From contig NZ_AMWJ02000001.1 in assembly GCF_000319305.2 (NCBI RefSeq), forward strand, positions 744,001 to 808,000: a stretch of DNA of 64,000 nucleotides, read 5' to 3'. The DNA is from Pseudomonas bharatica CSV86. Its GTDB lineage: Bacteria > Pseudomonadota > Gammaproteobacteria > Pseudomonadales > Pseudomonadaceae. The translations under genes were made by a program, and so were the position numbers. Shown piece by piece: positions 54,040-63,132 of the stretch. The notes under the pieces were generated by a model, which was not told where the DNA came from, did no database searches, and saw only the letters and a program-made list of their open reading frames with translations. How positions within the stretch are numbered: the first letter of the stretch is position 1; the number at the start of each line of letters is the position of its first letter.

Positions 54040-54459
54040 TCAGACGCTCACATGCAGGCGCACATCGACGTTGCCACGGGTGGCGTTGGAGTAGGGACAG
54101 ACCTTGTGCGCCGCGTCTACCAGGGCCTGGGCGTCGGCTTGCTCGAGGCCCGGCAGGCTGATGCGCAGGTCGATATCGAGGCCGAAGCCGCCTTCGATCT
54201 GGCCGATGCCGACCTGCGCGGTGATCGCGGTTTCGCCGGGCAACTGGCGCTTGCCCTGGGCAGCAACGAATTTCAGCGCACCGATGAAGCACGCCGAGTA
54301 GCCGGCGGCGAACAGCTGCTCCGGGTTGGTTGCCGCACCGCCAGCACCACCGAGCTCCTTCGGCGTGGCCAGTTTCACGTCAAGGATGCCGTCGCTGGAG
54401 AGGGCACGGCCGTCGCGGCCACCGGTGGAGGTTACGGTTGCGGTGTAGAGCGCTTTCAT
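54040..54459 (-). CDS. ohr: Organic hydroperoxide resistance protein
   Basis: Ohr is a thiol peroxidase that reduces organic hydroperoxides using lipoyl groups. The 139-residue protein has both redox cysteines (GYSACFIGAL near 59, HKVCPYSNA near 123) and the conserved Arg in TGGRDGRALS. The next gene upstream is its MarR-type regulator ohrR, and an operator-like box lies 66 bases before the ohr start. Confidence 0.96.
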   Translation of the reverse strand: MKALYTATVTSTGGRDGRALSSDGILDVKLATPKELGGAGGAATNPEQLFAAGYSACFIGALKFVAAQGKRQLPGETAITAQVGIGQIEGGFGLDIDLRISLPGLEQADAQALVDAAHKVCPYSNATRGNVDVRLHVSV

Positions 54460-54524
54460 GGGGAGATCCTCGAACCTTGATAAGTGTTTGGCGTTTGGGG
54501 CGCCGGCTGGGTACGGGGATAAAT

Positions 54525-54550
54525 TTAGTTCACAAATATTTAGTGCGCAA
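54525..54550. promoter_or_regulatory. Probable OhrR operator before ohr
   Basis: A tandem pair of half sites, TTAGTTCACAA and TTAGTGCGCAA, is spaced by four bases (ATAT). The same layout recurs before ohrR at 55123-55148, which suggests both are bound by OhrR. Confidence 0.6.
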
Positions 54551-54628
54551 GATAAATTTTCGAATTTTTCTCTGCAGCCTCTGCAGCGGGGGCTGACAGC
54601 GAAGTCGAAAGCCCCGTCGCAGAGCCGT

Positions 54629-55090
54629 TTAAAGGTTCTTTTGCAATTGCTCGCGCAGTTCCAGCAGTTGCGCTTGCAGTTGTTGCAGTTGCTCCATCGA
54701 CTGGCCGCTGGCACCGAGGATGCAATGCGGGACCCGGCGTGCCTGCTGTTGCAGCTCCCGTCCGGCGTCTGTCAGTTCGACGATCACTACCCGTTCGTCT
54801 TCACGGCTGCGGGTGCGCTTGAGCAGGCCTTCGGCTTCGAGGCGTTTGAGCAGTGGGGTAAGGGAGCCGGGATCGGTCAGCAGGCGATGGCTGATTTCGC
54901 CTACGGTCAAGGCATCCTGTTCCCACAGCACGAGCATCGCCAGATACTGCGGATAGGTCAGGCCAAGTGCCTGGAGCAAGGGTTTGTACACCTTGGTCAT
55001 CAGCAGTGATGTTGAATGCAGGGCGAAGCACACCTGGTTGTCGAGGAGCAGTTCGTCACAGCGTTCGGGAGCTGGGGTATCGGCGTTCAT
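54629..55090 (-). CDS. ohrR: MarR-family peroxide regulator OhrR
   Basis: This 153-residue MarR repressor has the sensing Cys21 (NQVCFALHS), the winged helix (TVGEISHRLLTDPGSLTPLL) and the RTRSREDERVV wing. It represses ohr until oxidised by organic peroxides. ATG 55090 follows AAGGATC. The minus-strand order ohrR then ohr, with a similar operator-like box before each, fits coordinated autorepression. Confidence 0.94.
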   Translation of the reverse strand: MNADTPAPERCDELLLDNQVCFALHSTSLLMTKVYKPLLQALGLTYPQYLAMLVLWEQDALTVGEISHRLLTDPGSLTPLLKRLEAEGLLKRTRSREDERVVIVELTDAGRELQQQARRVPHCILGASGQSMEQLQQLQAQLLELREQLQKNL

Positions 55091-55122
55091 GCAGATCCTT
55101 TTATTCGTCAGGCTCTTGAATA

Positions 55123-55148
55123 TTAGCACGCAAGTTTTTAGCGCGAAT
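55123..55148. promoter_or_regulatory. Probable OhrR operator before ohrR
   Basis: TTAGCACGCAA and TTAGCGCGAAT are spaced by four bases, matching the box before ohr. The site begins 33 bases upstream of the ohrR ATG and overlaps the last codons of the neighbouring LysR gene. Confidence 0.6.
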
Positions 55149-56100
55149 GCCAGCTCAGTTCGCTCTGTAGCGCAAGATCCCAGGGCGGCACCGGGCTGAA
55201 ACGGCTCTTGAGGAATTGGAGAAGCAAACGGCTGCGAGAGTTCGTTTCATGTTCGAGGCGCAGCGCGTAGACGCCGCTGGTTTCGGCGGCAGGCAGGCCG
55301 TTTTCGCAAAACAGCGGCAACAGTTCGCCACGCAGCAGGTATTCGCTGATCAGCCAGGTCGGCAGATGGGCGATGCCGAGGCCGGCCAGGGCGCCGAATA
55401 GAAGGGTCTCGGCATTGTTGGCGGTCATGCGCATGCGTGATGGGCGCAGCAGGCGCATCTGTCCGTCCACTTCGAAGCGCCAGGCGAAGGGCGGAGCAAG
55501 GCCGTCCCAGTCCAGGCCATCATGTTCGGGCAGCTCGGCGGGGCTGGCCGGCAAACCGCGCTGGCGCAGGTAGGCCGGGCTGGCGCAGGCGATGCGCACC
55601 ATGTAGGCCAGTGGCGTCGCCACCAGGCGGGTGTCGGCCAGGGGGCCGGCGCGCAATACCAGGTCTACCTCGCCGAGATGAGCACCCTGCATATCGACGA
55701 AGCTGTCGATCAGGCGCAATTGCACATCGAGCCCAGGATAGGCGACCAGGAAATCGGCGATGGCCGGCGCCAGGTGGCGGCGCCCGAAGGCCGCCGGCGC
55801 GTCTATACGGATCAGGCCCTCGGGGGCATTGCTCAGGGAGACGGCCTCGGCCCGGGCCAGGCGCAATTCCTCGACGATACGCCGGGCCCGCTCGGCAAAG
55901 GCATTGCCCGCCGGGGTGGGGCGCACTGCATGGGTGCTGCGTACGAACAGGCGGCTGCCCACGGCACTTTCCAGATTGTCGATACGCCGTGCTACCGCCG
56001 AGGGGGTCAGGGGATGACGTCGGGAAGCGGCGGAAAAACTGCCGGTTTCGAGAACGTCGAGGAACAACTTGAACTGCTCGGTGAGGGCGTCGGGGTTCAT
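55138..56100 (-). CDS. LysR-family transcriptional regulator
   Basis: This 320-residue LysR regulator has the helix-turn-helix LETGSFSAASRRHPLTPSAV and a GcvA/DmlR-type effector domain. It is divergent from a TauE-like permease with a 112-base spacer, so it may control that gene. Its 3' end runs into the ohrR operator region. Confidence 0.88.
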   Translation of the reverse strand: MNPDALTEQFKLFLDVLETGSFSAASRRHPLTPSAVARRIDNLESAVGSRLFVRSTHAVRPTPAGNAFAERARRIVEELRLARAEAVSLSNAPEGLIRIDAPAAFGRRHLAPAIADFLVAYPGLDVQLRLIDSFVDMQGAHLGEVDLVLRAGPLADTRLVATPLAYMVRIACASPAYLRQRGLPASPAELPEHDGLDWDGLAPPFAWRFEVDGQMRLLRPSRMRMTANNAETLLFGALAGLGIAHLPTWLISEYLLRGELLPLFCENGLPAAETSGVYALRLEHETNSRSRLLLQFLKSRFSPVPPWDLALQSELSWHSR

Positions 56101-56212
56101 GGCGATGGGTTTGCTTATGCGAAAGTGGCAAAGCCATTGTGCGCTGCTGTGCGTTTCCCCGCTAGCCGCAGATCGGTAGCATGCTTGCCATCAAACAGTG
56201 GGTGAGGCCGGC

Positions 56213-56961
56213 ATGATCGAGTGGTTGATGTACATCGTCCTGGGCGCGGTCCTGGGCACCGTGGGTGGTCTGTTCGGTATCGGTGGTGGCTTGATCGCCA
56301 TCCCGGCGCTGGGGGTGCTGTTTGGCCTGGACCAGCAGTTGGCCCAGGGCACGGCGTTGGTGATGGTTGTGCCCAATGTGATGCTGGCGCTGTGGCGTTA
56401 TCACCAGCGCAACCGCATCGAGGCGCGGCATGCGGTGCCGCTGGCGGCGGCCGGTTTCGTGTTTGCCTGGCTGGGTTCCCTGTGGGCGGTAGGCGTGGAT
56501 GCGCGGGCGATGCGTATCGGCTTCGTCGCGTTTCTTGTCGCCCTGGCGGCGTGGAATGTGCTGCGGATGTTCATGAAGACGGCGCAGCCTTCCAGCGAGT
56601 TGCGCCATCCCTGGCCGTGGCTGGGCGTGCTCGGCAGTTTCTCCGGGTAATGGGCGGTTTGTTCGGCGTAGGTGGCGCGGTTGTGGCGACGCCTGTGCTG
56701 ACCAGTGTGTTCGGCACTACCCAGGTCGTGGCCCAGGGCTTGTCGCTGGCCCTGGCCCTGCCGAGCACCGCGGTAACCCTGGCGACCTATGGCTTCCACC
56801 AGCATGTGGAATGGTCCATGGGTATTCCGTTGGCAGTGGGCGGCCTGCTTAGCATCAGCTGGGGCGTGAAGCTGGCCCATGCCATGCCGGAGAAGATGTT
56901 GCGCTCGCTGTTCTGCGGGTTCCTGGTGATCTGCGCGCTGATGCTTGGGTTCAAGATCTAG
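56213..56961 (+). pseudogene. TauE/SafE-family permease, frameshifted
   Basis: This membrane permease of the sulfite exporter TauE/SafE family has two repeated halves, each starting with a GGLFGIGGGLIAIP-like motif (the second, GGLFGVGGAVVATP, is in the other frame). The first frame ends in a TAA at 56648-56650 after GSFSG. Adding one G to the GGG at 56645-56647 gives GSFSGVMGGLFGVGG and a protein of about 249 residues with eight helices. ATG 56213 has GGTGAGG upstream. Divergent from a LysR gene. Confidence 0.86.
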
Positions 56962-56987
56962 CTCTGATTTCAGGGAGCAACACAAAA

Positions 56988-57054
56988 CCCTGTGGGAGCT
57001 GGCTTGCCAGCGATGAGATCTGGCCTCATCGCTGGCAAGCCAGCTCCCACAGGG
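56988..57054. repeat. REPIN with perfect 30-bp arms (type B)
   Basis: The arm CCCTGTGGGAGCTGGCTTGC then CAGCGATGAG at 56988-57017 is repeated exactly inverted at 57025-57054 around a seven-base loop. It is the cleanest REP doublet of the window and sits between the ends of two genes. Confidence 0.92.
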
Positions 57055-57090
57055 TCGGCGTTGGAATCGAAATCTGCCGGAAGCAGATGA

Positions 57091-58437
57091 TCAGCGGCGA
57101 ACCTGTTTCAATGTTTCTGCAACCAGGAACGCCAGCTCCAGCGACTGATCGGCATTCATCCGCGGGTCACAATGCGTGTGATACCGGTCCGACAGCGCAT
57201 CCTCGGTGATCGGCCGTGCCCCGCCGATGCACTCGGTGACATTCTGCCCGGTCATTTCGATATGGATCCCGCCCGCATGGGTCCCCTCGGCCTGGTGCAC
57301 CTGGAAGAACTGCTTCACCTCGCTGAGGATCTGCGCGAAATCCCGGGTCTTGTAGCCGCTGCTGGCCTTGATGGTGTTGCCGTGCATCGGGTCCGAGCTC
57401 CACAGCACCTGGCGGCCTTCGCGCTCGACGCTGCGAATCAGCCCCGGCAGGTGATCACCGACCTTCTCCGCACCCATGCGCACGATCAGGTTGAGGCGCC
57501 CCGGGTCGTTGGCCGGGTTGAGGATATCGATCAGGCGGATCAGTTCCTCGGTGTTCATGCTCGGGCCGACCTTGACCCCGATCGGGTTGTTCACCCCGCG
57601 CAGGAACTCGACATGGGCGCCGTCCAGCTGGCGGGTGCGGTCGCCGATCCAGAGCATGTGTGCCGAGCAGTCGAACCAGTCGCCGGTCAGGCTGTCCTGG
57701 CGTACGAAGGCTTGTTCGTAGTTGAGCAGCAGCGCCTCGTGGGCTGTGAAGAAACTGGTCTCGCGCAGTTGTGGTGCGCTGTCCAGGCCGCAGGCGCGCA
57801 TGAAGGCCAGGGTCTCGTCGATGCGGTCGGCCAACTGGCTGTATTTTTCGGCGAGTGCCGAGTTGGCGATGAAGTCCAGGTTCCACTTGTGCACCTGGTG
57901 CAGGTCGGCGAAACCGCCCTGGGCGAACGCGCGCAGCAGGTTCAGGGTGGCAGTCGCCTGGTGATAGGACTGCAACAGGCGCTCCGGGTCGGGCACGCGG
58001 CTTTTCTCGTCGAAACCGATGCCGTTGACGATGTCGCCGCGGTAGGCGGGCAGGGTGACGCCATTGATGGTTTCATCGCCGGCAGAGCGCGGCTTGGCGA
58101 ACTGCCCGGCCATGCGCCCGACCTTCACCACCGGGCAGCCGGCGGCGAAGGTCATGACGATCGCCATCTGCAGCAGGACCTTGAAGGTGTCGCGGATCTT
58201 CGCCGCCGAGAACTCGGCGAAGCTTTCCGCGCAATCACCGCCCTGGAGCAGGAAGGCGCGGCCCTGGGTCACCTCGGCGAACTGGCGACGCAGTTCGCGG
58301 GCTTCGCCGGCGAAGACCAGCGGCGGATAGCTGGCCAGGGTCTGCTCGACCTTCAGCAGGTGGGCGGCATCGGGGTAGACGGGTTGCTGCTGGATCGGCA
58401 GGGCGCGCCAGCTTTCGGGACTCCAGGGTTGGCTCAT
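57091..58437 (-). CDS. 3-deoxy-7-phosphoheptulonate synthase, class II
   Basis: This 448-residue class II (plant-like) DAHP synthase condenses PEP and erythrose-4-phosphate at the start of the shikimate pathway. Motifs: [52 protein letters not shown] and [20 protein letters not shown] 58437 ([10 protein letters not shown]) is taken as the start. Pseudomonads may also encode class I forms and phenazine-linked class II forms; the lack of phz genes here points to a housekeeping copy. Confidence 0.94.
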   Translation of the reverse strand: MSQPWSPESWRALPIQQQPVYPDAAHLLKVEQTLASYPPLVFAGEARELRRQFAEVTQGRAFLLQGGDCAESFAEFSAAKIRDTFKVLLQMAIVMTFAAGCPVVKVGRMAGQFAKPRSAGDETINGVTLPAYRGDIVNGIGFDEKSRVPDPERLLQSYHQATATLNLLRAFAQGGFADLHQVHKWNLDFIANSALAEKYSQLADRIDETLAFMRACGLDSAPQLRETSFFTAHEALLLNYEQAFVRQDSLTGDWFDCSAHMLWIGDRTRQLDGAHVEFLRGVNNPIGVKVGPSMNTEELIRLIDILNPANDPGRLNLIVRMGAEKVGDHLPGLIRSVEREGRQVLWSSDPMHGNTIKASSGYKTRDFAQILSEVKQFFQVHQAEGTHAGGIHIEMTGQNVTECIGGARPITEDALSDRYHTHCDPRMNADQSLELAFLVAETLKQVRR

Positions 58438-58573
58438 CACAGGCTCTGTTGGTTATTGGCTGAGGCGAAGACGCATGCCCGCCATGCTATCACCCGGCAC
58501 ACGCCTTGTTGCACTGCACGCATTGACGGACAATGCCGGCTTTTCGAGGCACCCAGGGTTGCCGGGAGACAGC

Positions 58574-59326
58574 ATGACAGAGCGCGAAGAGCGTCTGCTG
58601 GCGCAGGTGCACGATCAGTTTGGCACCATCAGCGTGTACGAGGTCGAGGACTACCGTTTTCTCGAGTTCGGCGAGGCCATCGAGCAGAGCTGCGTATTCA
58701 CCGCCGATCCCAGCTGGCTGGAGTATGACTACACCCGCGCCATGCTGGTCGGGGCGCTATGCCATGAGCTGCCTGAAAGTGCGCTGTTCCTCGGCCTTGG
58801 CGCCGGGACCCTGACCCAGGCTTGCCTGAAGTTCCTGCCGCTGGATGACGTCGAAGCCATCGAACTGCGCCCGGACGTACCGCGCCTGGCTATCGAATAC
58901 CTCGGGCTGGACGATGATCCGCGCCTGTATATCCGGGTCGGTGATGCACTCGAGCTGCTGCCCAGCGCCGAGCCGGCCGACCTGATCTTCGTCGACCTGT
59001 ATACCGATCACGGCCCGGGCGTAGGCCATCTCGCCTGGGGCTTCCTCGAAGCGTGCCAGAAACGCCTGAATCCCGGCGGCTGGCTGGTGATCAACCAGTG
59101 GGCCGGCGATGATGGCCGGCCATTGGGCGCGGCGTTGCTGCGCGGACTGTATTCGCGGCATTACTGGGAACTGCCGGTGAAGGAGGGCAACGTGATCCTG
59201 CTGGTGCCGGCCGACCTCGACCAGACCCTCGACACCACCGGGCTGCGCGCGCGTGCCGAGGCCCTGGCGCCGCGCCTGGGGTACTCGTTGCACTACCTGA
59301 TCGAGGCGATCAGGCCGGCGACCTGA
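58574..59326 (+). CDS. Spermidine synthase-like methyltransferase-fold protein
   Basis: This 250-residue protein has a Rossmann core like spermidine synthase: SALFLGLGAGTLTQACLKFL, the VEAIELRPDVPRLA acidic loop, RVGDALELL and DLIFVDLYTDHGPG. The gatekeeper region of true polyamine synthases is not obvious, so it may act on another amine or be a methyltransferase. ATG 58574 follows GGGAGAC and is chosen over a codon at 58475. Confidence 0.82.
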   Translation: MTEREERLLAQVHDQFGTISVYEVEDYRFLEFGEAIEQSCVFTADPSWLEYDYTRAMLVGALCHELPESALFLGLGAGTLTQACLKFLPLDDVEAIELRPDVPRLAIEYLGLDDDPRLYIRVGDALELLPSAEPADLIFVDLYTDHGPGVGHLAWGFLEACQKRLNPGGWLVINQWAGDDGRPLGAALLRGLYSRHYWELPVKEGNVILLVPADLDQTLDTTGLRARAEALAPRLGYSLHYLIEAIRPAT

Positions 59327-59445
59327 GTAAAACGTTTCAGCGGAAAATCCAGGCAAGGCAGGCCGAAGTACCTCAAGCGCGTCGTTTCAAGGTTCGCGCC
59401 TGTCGTTTTCCGAAAAAAACCTCTCACCGAACGAACGAATTCAGG

Positions 59446-59670
59446 TATAGTGCGCGCCGGTCTTTCAACGGACCTCGTTCAAGGCAGTGCTCTGCGAAGT
59501 CAACTTCGCTGCATGTCCGCATAGCGGACGCTTCCTGGACGTTCTTTTCTTTATCTTCAATCGTTTTCGCAAATCCCCGCCGACAAAGCTGCCAGGGTGA
59601 CCCTCGGGTCTTACAAGGCATGCGCAGCTTTGGAGCATGGGTCTTTGCGGATGCACTTAGAGGCAGACCC
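59446..59670 (+). promoter_or_regulatory. Long structured leader of the DEAD-box helicase gene
   Basis: A good -10 box, TATAGT, at 59446-59451 would start an mRNA about 215 bases before the helicase ATG. The leader has two perfect small hairpins: GCGAAGT-CA-ACTTCGC (59494-59509) and GTCCGC-ATA-GCGGAC (59515-59529), followed by a T-rich stretch. Long leaders are usual for cold-shock helicase genes, where they control mRNA stability and translation. Confidence 0.55.
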
Positions 59671-61338
59671 ATGACCCAGGAAACCGGCGGCTTCGCCGCT
59701 CTCGATCTTCATCCAAGTATTGTTGCTGCCGTTCTGGCTACCGGCTACGAAGAGCCGTCCGCCATTCAGCAACAATCGATCCCGATCATTCTCGCCGGTC
59801 ATGACATGATCGGTCAGGCGCAGACCGGTACCGGTAAAACCGCCGCCTTTGCCCTGCCCATCCTGAACCGCATCGACCCGAGCAAGCGCGAGCCGCAAGC
59901 CCTGATCCTGGCGCCAACCCGTGAGTTGGCGCTGCAAGTCGCTACCGCATTCGAAACCTACGCCAAGCAGATGCCGGGCGTGACCGTGGTAGCCGTATAC
60001 GGTGGTGCCCCGATGGGCCCACAACTGAAAGCCATCCGCAACGGCGCGCAGATCGTCGTGGCGACTCCTGGCCGTCTGTGCGACCACCTGCGTCGTGACG
60101 AGAAGGTCCTGGCCACCGTGAACCACCTGGTTCTCGACGAAGCCGATGAAATGCTCAAGCTGGGCTTCATGGACGACCTCGAAGTGATCTTCAAGGCCAT
60201 GCCGGAAAGCCGCCAGACCGTTCTGTTCTCGGCTACCCTGCCAGCCTCGATCCGTGCCATCGCCGAGCGCCACCTGCGTGAGCCGAAGCACGTCAAGATC
60301 CAGAGCAAGACCCAGACCGTGACCGCCATCGAGCAGGCACACCTGATGGTCCACGCCGACCAGAAGGTTTCCGCTGTCCTGCGTCTGCTGGAAGTGGAAG
60401 AGTTCGACGCGCTGATCGCCTTCGTGCGTACCAAGCAGGCCACCCTGGACCTGGCCAGCGCCCTGGAAGCCAAGGGCTACAAGGCTGCCGCGCTGAACGG
60501 CGACATCGCCCAGAACCAGCGTGAGCGCGTGATCGACTCGCTCAAGGACGGTCGCCTGGACATCGTCGTCGCTACCGACGTCGCTGCCCGTGGCCTGGAC
60601 GTTCCGCGCATCACCCACGTGTTCAACGTAGACATGCCGTACGACCCAGAGTCCTACGTGCACCGTATCGGCCGTACCGGCCGTGCCGGTCGTGAAGGCC
60701 GTGCGCTGCTGCTGGTTACCCCGCGCGAGCGCCGCATGCTGCAGGTGATCGAGCGTGTGACCGGTCAGAAGGTTGCCGAGGTTCGCCTGCCGAACGCCCA
60801 GGCCGTCCTCGATGCGCGCATCAAGAAACTGACCAACAGCCTGGCGCCGCTGGTTGCCGATGCCGAAGCGACCCATGGCGACCTGCTGGACCGCCTGACC
60901 GCCGATATCGGTTGCAGCCCGCGGGCCCTGGCCGCTGCGCTGCTGCGCAAGGCCACCAATGGTCAGGCCCTGACCCTGGAAGCCGTTGAGAAGGAGCAAC
61001 CGCTGGTTCCGAGCTACACCCCGCGTGAGCGTACCGGTGGCGAGCGTTCCGAGCGTAGCGGTGAGCGCGAGCGTCGTGCGCCGATGCCGCTGGGCGAAGG
61101 CCGTGCCCGTTGCCGTACCGCGCTGGGCGCGCGTGACGGTATCGCCGCGAAGAACCTGCTGGGTGCCATCCTCAACGAAGGCGGCCTGGCCCGCGAAGCC
61201 ATCGGCCGCATCCAGGTGCGCGACAGCTTCAGCCTGGTCGAGCTGCCGGAAGAAGGTCTGGATCGCCTGCTGGCCAAGCTCAAGGACACCCGCGTTGCCG
61301 GCAAGCAGCTGAAACTGCGCCGTTATCGCGAGGATTGA
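59671..61338 (+). CDS. DEAD-box RNA helicase (CsdA/DeaD type)
   Basis: This 555-residue ATP-dependent RNA helicase has motif Q (EEPSAIQQQSIPII), Walker A AQTGTGKT, PTRELA, DEAD, SAT, and HRIGRTGRAGR, then a C-terminal DbpA/CsdA RNA-binding domain (ARDGIAAKNLLGAILNEGG). It remodels structured RNA in ribosome assembly and cold adaptation. The start is at ATG 59671 (MTQETGGFAAL) with AGAGGC upstream. A strong terminator follows. Confidence 0.95.
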   Translation: MTQETGGFAALDLHPSIVAAVLATGYEEPSAIQQQSIPIILAGHDMIGQAQTGTGKTAAFALPILNRIDPSKREPQALILAPTRELALQVATAFETYAKQMPGVTVVAVYGGAPMGPQLKAIRNGAQIVVATPGRLCDHLRRDEKVLATVNHLVLDEADEMLKLGFMDDLEVIFKAMPESRQTVLFSATLPASIRAIAERHLREPKHVKIQSKTQTVTAIEQAHLMVHADQKVSAVLRLLEVEEFDALIAFVRTKQATLDLASALEAKGYKAAALNGDIAQNQRERVIDSLKDGRLDIVVATDVAARGLDVPRITHVFNVDMPYDPESYVHRIGRTGRAGREGRALLLVTPRERRMLQVIERVTGQKVAEVRLPNAQAVLDARIKKLTNSLAPLVADAEATHGDLLDRLTADIGCSPRALAAALLRKATNGQALTLEAVEKEQPLVPSYTPRERTGGERSERSGERERRAPMPLGEGRARCRTALGARDGIAAKNLLGAILNEGGLAREAIGRIQVRDSFSLVELPEEGLDRLLAKLKDTRVAGKQLKLRRYRED

Positions 61339-61352
61339 TCCTCGGCTGAATG

Positions 61353-61383
61353 AAAAATCCCCGACTGGTTCGGGGATTTTTTT
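61353..61383 (+). terminator. Terminator of the DEAD-box helicase gene
   Basis: AAAATCCCCGA pairs with TCGGGGATTTT and continues with TTT, 15 bases after the stop. Confidence 0.92.
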
Positions 61384-61409
61384 GCCTGTCAGCAGCGGTG
61401 CACACGGAT

Positions 61410-61440
61410 CCCTGTGGGAGCTGGCTTGCCAGCGATGAGG
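61410..61440 (+). repeat. Single REP element (type B)
   Basis: CCCTGTGGGAGCTGGCTTGC then CAGCGATGAGG is a lone REP arm without an inverted partner, in the gap between the helicase terminator and the dioxygenase gene. Confidence 0.85.
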
Positions 61441-61462
61441 CCATCAGAAACACAGCAAAGCT

Positions 61463-62230
61463 TCAGTCGAACCTGTAGATATCCATCCCCAGCGCCCCAA
61501 GGGTAAACCCCTGGTGCTCGATCCCGAACCGCTTCCCGGCGCCCCGGGCGAAGTACAGCGGCAACAGATGCTCATCGCTCGGATGATTGCGTGCCGCAAA
61601 CGGCGCCTGCTTGCGGTAATCCAGCAACGCATCGCCATCATCGGCCGCGAGCTTCTCCACCATCCAGTCACGAAACGCCAGTGCCCAGGGTGTCGAACCA
61701 TTATCGGTTGCGCGCCAGTCCAGCTCGCCCAGGTTATGGGTGATGCTGCCGGAGCCGATCAGCAGGATACCTTCAGCCCGCAGCGAGGCGAGGGCGCGCC
61801 CGACTTTTTCCTGGAAGGCCGGACCGCGCAGGCTCGGCAATGACACCTGCACGACCGGGATATCGGCCTGCGGATACATCAGGGACAGCGGCACCCAGGC
61901 GCCGTGATCGAAAGGTCGTTTGCCATCGAGCCCGGCCGGCATGCCTGCGTCCTTCAGCAGACCGGCGACCCGCTCGGCCAGCAGCGGCTCGCCGGGCGCC
62001 GGGTACTGCACGGCGAACAGTGCGGGCGGGAAGCCACCGAAGTCATGCCAGGTGGCTAGCCGCGCAGCGCTGGCGACCCACAGGTCGTGGCTTTCCCAGT
62101 GCGCCGAAACCACGATGATGGCTTTCGGCCGTGGCAGGCTGGCCGCCAGGCGCGCCAGGGCCGGGCCGCTTTCGCCGGGTTCCAGGGCGAGCATGGGGGA
62201 TCCATGGGAAATGAACAGGCTTGGGAGCAT
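61463..62230 (-). CDS. Class III extradiol dioxygenase-like protein (DODA/LigB type)
   Basis: This 255-residue metal-dependent ring-cleaving dioxygenase fold has MLPSLFISHGSPM with the first His ligand, SAHWESHD, FDHGAWVPL and GSGSITHNL, the conserved His set of the DODA/YgiD family. Bacterial members open DOPA or related catechols. ATG 62230 follows AGGACG. Divergent from tpm. Confidence 0.9.
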   Translation of the reverse strand: MLPSLFISHGSPMLALEPGESGPALARLAASLPRPKAIIVVSAHWESHDLWVASAARLATWHDFGGFPPALFAVQYPAPGEPLLAERVAGLLKDAGMPAGLDGKRPFDHGAWVPLSLMYPQADIPVVQVSLPSLRGPAFQEKVGRALASLRAEGILLIGSGSITHNLGELDWRATDNGSTPWALAFRDWMVEKLAADDGDALLDYRKQAPFAARNHPSDEHLLPLYFARGAGKRFGIEHQGFTLGALGMDIYRFD

Positions 62231-62333
62231 CGCAAACGTCCTGAAGGGTATGATGGCTACCATCTTCAGCTAGATCATTGATCTAATTCCAATATAAGTT
62301 TTCGCATTATTTGATCGAAATCCTGGAGTCATC

Positions 62334-62987
62334 ATGCAAGCGGATTTTTGGCACAAGCGCTGGGAGCGCAATCAGATCGGATTCCATCAGGACCAGGTCA
62401 ACCCCTACTTGGCGCGATATTGGCCAACGCTGGCGATCGACGCGGGCAGCCGGGTGCTGGTGCCCCTGTGCGGCAAGAGCCTGGACCTGGCCTGGCTGGC
62501 GGGGCAGGGGCTGCGGGTGCTGGGGGTGGAGTTGTCGCAGCGCGCGGTGGAGGACTTCTTTGTCGAACAGCAGTTGCAACCTGAGCGGTACCAGCACGGG
62601 GCCTTCAGTTGCTATCGCAGTGAAGGCGTGGAGATCTGGTGCGGGGATTTCTTCGAACTGACGGCCGAGGATGTGGCTGATTGCGTGGGGCTGTATGACC
62701 GTGCGGCGCTGATTGCCTTGCCGCCGGAGATGCGCCAGCGCTATGTGGCGCACTTGGGTGCGATCCTGCCCAAGGGCTGTCGGGGTGTGCTGGTGACGAT
62801 GGAATATGACCAGTCGAAGCTGGACGGCCCGCCGTTCTCGGTGGCCGATGACGAGGTCCGGGCATTGTTTGCCGGGCGCTGGCTGGTCAGCGAGGAGGCG
62901 GTGCAGGACATCCTTGGTGAGAGCTGGAAGTTCGTGCAGGCGGGCGTCGGTAGCCTGCTGGAGCGGGCCTACACCTTGAGGAGCTGA
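62334..62987 (+). CDS. tpm: Thiopurine S-methyltransferase
   Basis: This 217-residue SAM-dependent methyltransferase is of the TPMT family ([49 protein letters not shown]). Bacterial Tpm methylates thiopurines and can volatilise selenium or tellurium oxyanions. Full length, intact frame. Confidence 0.94.
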   Translation: MQADFWHKRWERNQIGFHQDQVNPYLARYWPTLAIDAGSRVLVPLCGKSLDLAWLAGQGLRVLGVELSQRAVEDFFVEQQLQPERYQHGAFSCYRSEGVEIWCGDFFELTAEDVADCVGLYDRAALIALPPEMRQRYVAHLGAILPKGCRGVLVTMEYDQSKLDGPPFSVADDEVRALFAGRWLVSEEAVQDILGESWKFVQAGVGSLLERAYTLRS

Positions 62988-62997
62988 GTAAGCGGAC

Positions 62998-63074
62998 CCT
63001 GTGGGAGCGGGTTCACCCGCGATTGCAATAGTGAATTCACCACCGCAATCGCTGGCAAGCCAGCTCCCACAGGG
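62998..63074. repeat. Hybrid REPIN (type A arm facing type B arm)
   Basis: The left arm CCCTGTGGGAGCGGGTTCACC is type A, while the right arm AATCGCTGGCAAGCC then AGCTCCCACAGGG is type B. The outer parts still pair, the middle does not, so this doublet looks like a recombinant of the two REP classes. Confidence 0.85.
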
Positions 63075-63095
63075 GGGCGCGATGTTCCACAAAAA

Positions 63096-63113
63096 AGCCC
63101 GCCTAAGCGGGCT
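63096..63113 (-). terminator. Terminator of htpX
   Basis: AGCCCGC/GCGGGCT with loop CTAA is followed on the minus strand by TTTTT, 20 bases after the htpX stop. Confidence 0.9.
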
Positions 63114-63132
63114 TTCCTGTTACTGGCGTCGA

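Noticed and set aside
20889..63074. CRISPR-like arrays from repeated palindromes
   Set aside because: The repeats are single or paired REP elements scattered in separate intergenic gaps, with no regular spacers and no cas genes.
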